From contig JANJVG010000207.1 of NCBI GenBank assembly GCA_024710165.1, positions 1 to 64,000 of the forward strand: a DNA stretch of 64,000 nt, read 5' to 3'. The first letter of the stretch is position 1; each line of letters opens with the position of its first letter. Origin of the DNA: Burkholderiaceae bacterium. Lineage in GTDB: Bacteria > Pseudomonadota > Gammaproteobacteria > Burkholderiales > Burkholderiaceae_C. The notes under the pieces were generated by a model. That model did no database searches, was not told the DNA's origin, and was given only the letters and a program-made list of their open reading frames with translations. The position numbers and the translations under genes are program-made. Shown here piece by piece: positions 58,209 to 64,000 of this stretch.

Positions 58209-59179
58209 CGGCACAGGGCTACATCGGCCGGTTCGCGCCCTCGCCCACCGGGCCGCTGCATGCCGGATCGCTGGTGGCGGCCCTGGCCAGCTGGCTCGAT
58301 GCGCGGGCCTGGAACGGGGGGCGCGGCGGCCGCTGGCTGGTGCGCATCGAAGACATTGACACCCCGCGCTGCAGCACCGGGGCGGCCGAGCGCATCCTGG
58401 CCCAGCTGGCCATCTGCGGCATGCTCCCGGACGAGCCTCCCGTCTGGCAGTCGCAGCGCAGCCCGCTGTACCAACGGGCGCTGGACGCTCTGGTGGCCCG
58501 CCAGCTGGCCTACCCCTGCGCCTGCTCGCGCAAAGACATCGAGGCGGCCCATGCGGCCGCAGGCGAGGCGCGCCAGCGCCACACGGAGCTGCCCTACCCC
58601 GGCACCTGCCGCAACGGGCTGCAGGGCCGGCCAGCCCGTGCCTGGCGCTTCGCCACCACCCACTACATACAAAAAGCGCATCAAGCCCTTGCCAGTCAAG
58701 CGCAAGCAGCTATGTTTTTTATAGTTGATAACACGCTGTGCTGGCACGATCGCCGCCTGGGCGCACAACAGCAGGATGTGGTGCACCGCGTGGGCGATTT
58801 TGTGTTGCGACGCGCCGACGGGCTGTGGGCCTACCAGCTCGCGGTGGTGGTGGACGACGGCGCACAAGGCATCACGCACATCGTTCGCGGGGAAGATCTG
58901 GCCGACAATACCCATCGCCAGCTGCTGTTGCAGCAGGCCCTGGGTCTGAGCCCGCCCCGCTACCTGCACACCCCGCTGGTGCGGGGTGCGGATGGTGAAA
59001 AGCTCTCCAAGCAGCATGGTGCCGCACCGCTGGAGCTTGCCCGGCCTGTGCAAGCCCTGCAGGCAGCGGCCGCCGTGCTGGGCCTGCCCGAACTGCAGCA
59101 TCCCTGCAACACCCGCCCCAGCGAGGCACTGGCCCAATGGGTCAAGGCCTGGATGCATCTCTACAATCAGATACCGTGA
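58205..59179 (+). CDS. gluQ: Glutamyl-Q tRNA(Asp) synthetase
   Basis: 324 residues, somewhat longer than the usual 290-310. It attaches glutamate to the queuosine at position 34 of tRNA-Asp. HIGH-equivalent in [17 protein letters not shown]-equivalent in GEKLSKQ, and zinc-site cysteines in CACSRKDIE with PYPGTC. The anticodon-binding part of GluRS is absent, as expected. Odd: residues about 154-174 ([18 protein letters not shown]) are encoded by an interspersed repeat inserted in frame. Coupled to the oxidoreductase upstream (ATGA) and trmB downstream (GTGA). Confidence 0.93.
   Translation: MTAQGYIGRFAPSPTGPLHAGSLVAALASWLDARAWNGGRGGRWLVRIEDIDTPRCSTGAAERILAQLAICGMLPDEPPVWQSQRSPLYQRALDALVARQLAYPCACSRKDIEAAHAAAGEARQRHTELPYPGTCRNGLQGRPARAWRFATTHYIQKAHQALASQAQAAMFFIVDNTLCWHDRRLGAQQQDVVHRVGDFVLRRADGLWAYQLAVVVDDGAQGITHIVRGEDLADNTHRQLLLQQALGLSPPRYLHTPLVRGADGEKLSKQHGAAPLELARPVQALQAAAAVLGLPELQHPCNTRPSEALAQWVKAWMHLYNQIP
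58669..58724 (+). repeat. Interspersed repeat copy inside gluQ
   Basis: Plus strand: AAAAAGCGCATCAAGCCCTT, GCCAGT, CAAGCGCAAGCAGCTATG, T run, ATAG. Same orientation and same reading frame as the first copy inside the MmeI-like gene, giving QAL..QA..A in both proteins. Confidence 0.85.
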
Positions 59180-59952
59180 CAGAACAGCCCTTTACCGCGC
59201 GCGCCCCCGGCGACGCCTCCCCTCCCCGACCACCCGAAGACGCACCCCGCCCACCTGCGGGACGGGCGCCCGAGGGCGTGGCCCATCCCAAAACCATCAA
59301 GAGCTTTGTGCGCCGTGCCGGCCGCACCACCATCGGGCAGGCCAAGGCCTTTGAAGACCTCGGGCCTCGTTTCATCGTGCCCTATGCAGCCCGCCCCCTG
59401 GACGCCAGTGCCACCTTCGGACGCAGCGCGCCGCTGGTGCTCGAAATCGGCTTCGGCATGGGCGAGGCTACCGCCCACATCGCTCGCGTGCGCCCACAAG
59501 ACAATTTTCTGTGCTGTGAGGTGCATGAACCCGGCGTGGGCGCTCTGCTCAAGCGCATTGGCGAACAGGGCCAGACCAACATCCGCATCCTGCAGCACGA
59601 CGCTGTCGAGGTGATCGACCACATGCTGGCTCCGGGCTGCCTGGACGGCGTGCACATCTTCTTTCCCGATCCCTGGCACAAGAAGAAGCACAACAAGCGC
59701 CGCCTGATCCAGCCACCGCTGGTGGCCAAGCTGGCGGCGCGGCTCAAGCCCGGTGGCTACATCCACTGCGCCACCGACTGGGAGCCCTATGCCGTGCAGA
59801 TGCTGCAGGTGCTCAGCGCAGAACCCCTGCTGGCCAACACCGCCGAGGCCTATGCGCCGCAGCCCGACTACCGGCCACTCACCAAGTTTGAAAACCGGGG
59901 GCTCAAGCTCGGACATGGTGTGTGGGACCTGGTCTTCCGGCGCCGCCCCTGA
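59176..59952 (+). CDS. trmB: tRNA (guanine-N7-)-methyltransferase TrmB
   Basis: 258 residues. SAM motif [13 protein letters not shown] near residue 90 and the TrmB signature [15 protein letters not shown] near residue 160. It makes m7G46 in tRNA. The GTG start at 59176 overlaps the gluQ stop (GTGA); a Pro-rich N-terminal tail of about 40 residues precedes the fold. Co-translated with gluQ, so two tRNA-modifying enzymes form one unit. Confidence 0.94.
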   Translation: MTEQPFTARAPGDASPPRPPEDAPRPPAGRAPEGVAHPKTIKSFVRRAGRTTIGQAKAFEDLGPRFIVPYAARPLDASATFGRSAPLVLEIGFGMGEATAHIARVRPQDNFLCCEVHEPGVGALLKRIGEQGQTNIRILQHDAVEVIDHMLAPGCLDGVHIFFPDPWHKKKHNKRRLIQPPLVAKLAARLKPGGYIHCATDWEPYAVQMLQVLSAEPLLANTAEAYAPQPDYRPLTKFENRGLKLGHGVWDLVFRRRP

Positions 59953-59972
59953 TTTCCCAACACGGCAAGCTG

Positions 59973-60992
59973 ATGAAACCCATTCTGCAAAACCTGGTAG
60001 AGATGACCGGTCACCGCGATCATTTGCGGCTGGAGGTGTCGGTGCTTTCCACGCTGCAGGCGCTCAGCAGCATCGTGCAGGTGCGTGCCCTGGAAGTATT
60101 TTCCAAGGACGATGTGGAGCACATCCGGCCGCGCACCTGGATGGACAAAGGCGAGTGGCACAGCGCAGAAACCGAGGCGGCCCTCGACTCCGCAAGCCAG
60201 CCCGTTGCACAGATTGCCGCACTACACGACTGCATTCAAGAGCGCAGCCCGCATGCGATTGCCACTTTGGGTAAGGGCCGCTACTGCATGTGGCTGCCGC
60301 TGTGGGTGCATGAAAAAGTCACGTCCTGCCTCGAAATTGTCCAGTCGCGGCCTTTTTCGGCGCAAAAAATCGACGTCATCACCCACGTCTTTCACGTCTA
60401 CAAAAATTACCAGAGCCTGCTCGACTACAGCGAGCGAGATGCCCTGACCGGCCTGTTCAACCGCAAGACCTTCGATGAGCAGTTCTCACGCTTCACCGCA
60501 CCCGAGCGCACGCCATCCACCGAAACGGCAGACACGGGCGACGCAGCTCATCAGTGGCTGGCCGTCGTCGACATCGACCATTTCAAACAGGTCAACGACC
60601 GCTTTGGACACCTGTACGGCGACGAGGTGCTGATTCTGGTAGCCAACATCCTGCGCTCCTCGTTTCGCAGCCACGACAAAATCTTCCGCTTTGGCGGGGA
60701 GGAATTCGTGGTGCTTCTGCGCTCGACCAGCCTGCCCACGGCGCACAAGGTGTTCAACCGCTTTCGCAAGAACGTGGAAGACTATTATTTCCCCCAGGTC
60801 GGGCAGGTCACGGTCAGCGTGGGTTTTGTATCCACCGCGCACGGCTCGCCGGTCGAAATTCTGGGCCAGGCCGACCAGGCCCTCTATTTCGCCAAGGAAA
60901 ACGGCCGCAACCAGGTGCGCTACTACAACGACCTCGTCGCCGAAGGCCACCTCCAGACCAAGATCAGCAACGACGACGTCGAGCTGTTCTGA
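59973..60992 (+). CDS. GGDEF diguanylate cyclase with N-terminal GAF-like region
   Basis: 339 residues. The first 150 resemble a divergent GAF-like sensor (WMDKGEWHSAETE, GRYCMWLPLWVHEKVTSCLEI); the rest is GGDEF with DALTGLFNRKTFD, VDIDHFKQVNDRFGH, active GGEEF and inhibitory RSHD five residues before. Start at 59973. The gene directly abuts, stop to stop, the convergent HD-GYP gene (TGA and TCA form TGATCA). Confidence 0.9.
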   Translation: MKPILQNLVEMTGHRDHLRLEVSVLSTLQALSSIVQVRALEVFSKDDVEHIRPRTWMDKGEWHSAETEAALDSASQPVAQIAALHDCIQERSPHAIATLGKGRYCMWLPLWVHEKVTSCLEIVQSRPFSAQKIDVITHVFHVYKNYQSLLDYSERDALTGLFNRKTFDEQFSRFTAPERTPSTETADTGDAAHQWLAVVDIDHFKQVNDRFGHLYGDEVLILVANILRSSFRSHDKIFRFGGEEFVVLLRSTSLPTAHKVFNRFRKNVEDYYFPQVGQVTVSVGFVSTAHGSPVEILGQADQALYFAKENGRNQVRYYNDLVAEGHLQTKISNDDVELF

Positions 60993-63935
60993 TCAATCCA
61001 GCGCCTGCTCCAGCGCCTGCACGTCCACGGCATCGCGCTGCAGCGGGCCCAGGTAGCGCTGCGCGTAGTCGTGCCACACACCGCTGTGCAGGAAGAAACG
61101 GAACACCTCGGCGTCGATATGCTGCTCTTTCACCATGCCCACCATGATGGACAGGGCCTGCGACAGGGTTTTGGGTGGCTTGTAAGGGCGATCCGAAGCG
61201 GTGAGTGCCTCAAAAATGTCCGACAGCGTCATCACCCGATCCGCCAGCGAGAGCTGATCACCCCGCAGCCGTCGCGGGTAGCCGGTGCCATCGAGTTTCT
61301 CGTGGTGCGAACCCGCAATGGCCGGCACCCGAGCCAGGTGCGGCGGAAACGGCAGGCCACTGAGCATGATGATGGTCTGCACGATGTGGTCGTTGATCTT
61401 GAAACGGTCCTCGTCCGTCAGCGTGCCCCGGCGCACCGACAGGTTGTGCAACTCTCCCAGGTGCAGGGCCTGGGGCGGCAACGCCATGTCAAAACCCCAG
61501 TGGTTGGCCGGATTGCCAGCCTCCACCGGCGGGCGGCGGGCGCCCCAGGGCACGATGTGCTCGGGCCGGTCGGCCAGCAATCGCTCCTGCACCGGCAAGG
61601 CTGGGCGCGGCACACCCAAGAGCCGCTCGTGCTCGGCGTGCGACAGGCCCAATCGATCGTCAAAATGGCGCATCCAGCCCGTGGCAGCAATGGCGTGCAG
61701 GCGCTGCACATCGACATCGGCCATGGATTCGCACCCCACGTTGCATTGCGCCACAAAGGCAAAATCAGCCTGCAATTGCTCTTGTTTTTGTAGCAATTCG
61801 CACTTGATCTGCAATGGCTCCATGCCCAAAGCACGCTTATTCCAGTAGTCCAGTTCGGCATCACGCCAGAGCACCTCGAAACGCAGGCGCACTTCGTGGA
61901 TGCGGTTGTAGAGCGTCTCGAGTTTGGTGGCCTTGTCGATGATGTGCTCGGGGCTGGTGACCTTGCCGCAGTCGTGCAGCCAGGCACCGAGGCGAAACTC
62001 GTACATCTCGGCCTCGGTCATGGCGACGCTGGCAAACGGCCCTTCACGGGCATCGCACAGGCGCTGCATCAGGGCCTCGGCCAGTTGCGGAACCCGCTCG
62101 CAGTGGCCACCGGTATAGGGGCTCTTGGCATCAATGGTGTCGGCCAGCACGCGGATGACGGCATCAAACAGCTTGCGCTGCCCCTCGATGAGGTTGCGCG
62201 TTTCAATGGCTACCGACAGGGTGCCCGAGAGGTTTTCGACAAAGGTCCGGAAATGCCCTTCACTCTGGCGCTGATCCTGCACGTAGCGCAGCACCAGCAG
62301 CCCCAGGGGCTGGCCTCCGCGCGTGCGCAGTGGTACACGCAGCACGGGCTGCAGGGGGGCATCGGGTGCGCCCGGCATGTCGTCCAGGGGGTGCGCCTCG
62401 TAGTTGATGAAATGCGCCATGCCCAGTTGCTCGGGGTACAGCGCCTGGTCTTGCGGATCGTCGCAGTAGCGGGCGGTACGCTGCAGGTGCTGGCTGTCGC
62501 CGTCCACCAGGTACACCGCGCCGCTGGTGCCAATGCTGGCCTGCACCAGTTCGTACAGCACGCTGGACAGCATCACGTCCAGGCGTGATTCGGCACTGAT
62601 GTGGCGGCTGATGCGCAGAAAATCCTGGATGGTGTCGGACATGCGGTCCATGACCAGCCCCAGCTCGCGCACCTCGCGCACGGGTGACGCACGGCGCGCC
62701 GGCCTGCTGAAGTCGAACTGTGCCAGCGCATGGGCCTGGCTGGTGAGGCTGGCAAGACTGCGCCCCACGCGCCGCCCGGCGATCCAGCCCAGGGGCAGCA
62801 GCAGTCCGATGAGCCCCAGCGACAGCCACATCTGGCGACGCAGGTCACGGTTCAGACCCGAGAGCAGCTCCGCACTCGGAATGGCCAGCAGCAGACGCAG
62901 ATCGCGCCAGCGCATCGATTCGAGCAGATACACCTGTCCCAGCCATTCTTCACCCTGGGCCTGGTAATTGCGCGACTGGCCCGGCTCGAGCTCCAGCGCG
63001 TGCAGCGCGTTCAGGCTGGGCACCCCCAGCTCGTGCAGGGGGCGCATGCGGGTCTGGTCGCCCTCGCGCTGGAGCACACGCGACATGTCAGGGTACGCCA
63101 GCACCTGCTGGTCTTTGTCGAGCACGGCAATTTCGGTGCGGTGTACCAGGCGCAGGCTGTCGATCTCGCGGCCCAGGTCGGTCAGCGCCACGTCCAGGCC
63201 CAGAACGGCGCCGCCCTCTTCGCTGGGCTGGCTCAGCGTCACGCCCACCTCCTGGGTGGTGAAGAACACGTAGGGAGCAGTAAGGATCTGGGTGCGGTTC
63301 TGCTGCGCCTCGGCATACCAGGGCCGGGTGCGCGGATCAAACCGGTAGTCGGGCCGCACGGCGCTGCCGAGCCGATTCAACTGCGCGTCGTAAAAGCTGA
63401 AGCGCCCCACCAGCGGCTTACGGCGCCCGTTCTCCCGGGCCAGGGACTGCAGCAAAAAAGCCGCCGTGGGTGGCGCACCCACGCGCTCGCGCACCTGCGC
63501 ACTGCGCAGGGGGCGCACCAACAGAAACTGACCGTCGGGATAACCCACATACACCGCCGACAATAGCTGGTTTTGCTCCAGCAGACGCACCAGCACGGGC
63601 AGGCGGCGCAAGCGCTGAGCCAAGCTGCTGGCGGTGGTCACGGGGTCGAACGCCAGCAGCCGCAAGGTGGCATCGGCCGGGTCAACGATGCGGTGCACGC
63701 GCTCGCTGATCTGCAGGCTGATGCGCCGCGCGCTGTCACCGGAGGCCACCAGCACCGCCTCACGGGTGCGGGTGCCGATCTGGTAGGTGACCAGGGCGGT
63801 CAGCAGCAGCATGGTCAGCACCACGACCGATGCGGTCAGTACCTCGAAGCGCACGGTGACGCTTTGCCACCAGCGCGAAGGCGACGCCACCCGCGCCGAA
63901 GGCGGTGCCAGGTCTGGGGTGCTTCGTTGTTCCAT
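60993..63935 (-). CDS. Membrane HD-GYP phosphodiesterase with sensor, HAMP and GAF domains
   Basis: 980 residues. One TM near 28-52, a periplasmic double-Cache-like sensor (PDYRFDPRTRPWYAEA), a second TM near 365-390, HAMP, a GAF-like domain about 450-600, then HD-GYP: HD in LHDCGKV near 653 and the GYP part in HHEKLDGTGYPRRLRGDQLS near 883. Between the two lies an insert of about 170 residues that splits the usual compact domain; part of it is encoded by an interspersed repeat. It should degrade c-di-GMP in response to an outside signal. Predicted start ATG at 63935. Confidence 0.88.
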   Translation of the reverse strand: MEQRSTPDLAPPSARVASPSRWWQSVTVRFEVLTASVVVLTMLLLTALVTYQIGTRTREAVLVASGDSARRISLQISERVHRIVDPADATLRLLAFDPVTTASSLAQRLRRLPVLVRLLEQNQLLSAVYVGYPDGQFLLVRPLRSAQVRERVGAPPTAAFLLQSLARENGRRKPLVGRFSFYDAQLNRLGSAVRPDYRFDPRTRPWYAEAQQNRTQILTAPYVFFTTQEVGVTLSQPSEEGGAVLGLDVALTDLGREIDSLRLVHRTEIAVLDKDQQVLAYPDMSRVLQREGDQTRMRPLHELGVPSLNALHALELEPGQSRNYQAQGEEWLGQVYLLESMRWRDLRLLLAIPSAELLSGLNRDLRRQMWLSLGLIGLLLPLGWIAGRRVGRSLASLTSQAHALAQFDFSRPARRASPVREVRELGLVMDRMSDTIQDFLRISRHISAESRLDVMLSSVLYELVQASIGTSGAVYLVDGDSQHLQRTARYCDDPQDQALYPEQLGMAHFINYEAHPLDDMPGAPDAPLQPVLRVPLRTRGGQPLGLLVLRYVQDQRQSEGHFRTFVENLSGTLSVAIETRNLIEGQRKLFDAVIRVLADTIDAKSPYTGGHCERVPQLAEALMQRLCDAREGPFASVAMTEAEMYEFRLGAWLHDCGKVTSPEHIIDKATKLETLYNRIHEVRLRFEVLWRDAELDYWNKRALGMEPLQIKCELLQKQEQLQADFAFVAQCNVGCESMADVDVQRLHAIAATGWMRHFDDRLGLSHAEHERLLGVPRPALPVQERLLADRPEHIVPWGARRPPVEAGNPANHWGFDMALPPQALHLGELHNLSVRRGTLTDEDRFKINDHIVQTIIMLSGLPFPPHLARVPAIAGSHHEKLDGTGYPRRLRGDQLSLADRVMTLSDIFEALTASDRPYKPPKTLSQALSIMVGMVKEQHIDAEVFRFFLHSGVWHDYAQRYLGPLQRDAVDVQALEQALD
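61775..61832 (-). repeat. Interspersed repeat copy inside the HD-GYP gene
   Basis: Read on the minus strand (sense to the gene): GCTTTGGGCATGGAGCCATT, GCAGATCAAGTGCG, AATTGCTAC, AAAAACA, AGAGCAAT. Read in a different frame from the gluQ copy, giving PLQIKCELLQKQEQLQ in the split of the HD-GYP domain. Confidence 0.68.
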
Positions 63936-64000
63936 GGGCCCTATGGTAGGGCCAGCTTGCCGCCAGGAGTCTTTCGGCTTCAGACTTTCTGGGTGACCCA

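Overview
The window looks like chromosomal core DNA of a high-GC betaproteobacterium of the Comamonadaceae, closest in character to Acidovorax. This rests on the gene content (ISC operon order, tandem tRNA-Val genes, Bug-type binding protein, many GGDEF proteins) and on an interspersed repeat of about 56 bp that I associate with that family. The placement is by recognition, not by a search. I see no insertion sequence, prophage or CRISPR array.

Left part (1-12.9 kb): a TetR-type regulator, three tRNA-Val genes, and a minus-strand run iscR-iscS-iscU-iscA-hscB-hscA-fdx-dnaQ that builds and transfers Fe-S clusters and ends in the polymerase III proofreading subunit. Then come uvrB, a divergent aromatic/aspartate aminotransferase and a chemoreceptor.

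12.9-20.1 kb: a short CaiB-like CoA-transferase/racemase, then a tight six-gene plus-strand operon: free biotinyl carrier, GntR/FCD regulator, family III CoA-transferase, Bug/TctC binding protein, acyl-CoA carboxyltransferase and YeiH-type permease. It has no biotin carboxylase. A perfect 12-bp palindrome in front of it is a good operator candidate.

20-33.7 kb: YbaL-like antiporter, YgiQ radical SAM protein, DUF502 membrane protein, then an AraC regulator divergent from an alkyl-DHAP-synthase-like oxidase, a GlpD-like dehydrogenase, an FGGY kinase and an exported zinc phospholipase-like protein. This reads as a module for glycerol, phospholipid or ether-lipid metabolism. YigZ, YjfB-like and small membrane proteins follow.

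33.7-64 kb: a single-chain MmeI-like restriction-modification enzyme, then signalling and housekeeping genes. These include four diguanylate cyclases with GGEEF and RxxD motifs, one HD-GYP protein, a multi-PAS hybrid kinase, a split ChrA pair, a sirtuin, rlmB, an ABC ATPase, tesA, a cystathionine beta-lyase-like enzyme, a SulP transporter, a MinD/FlhG-like ATPase, pirin with a LysR regulator, a renalase-like oxidoreductase, gluQ and trmB.

The most unusual feature is the interspersed repeat. I find ten good copies and one doubtful copy, between genes and also inside genes, where copies are translated through. One copy supplies the stop codon of the GlpD-like gene, and two unrelated proteins carry the same repeat-encoded peptide pattern.
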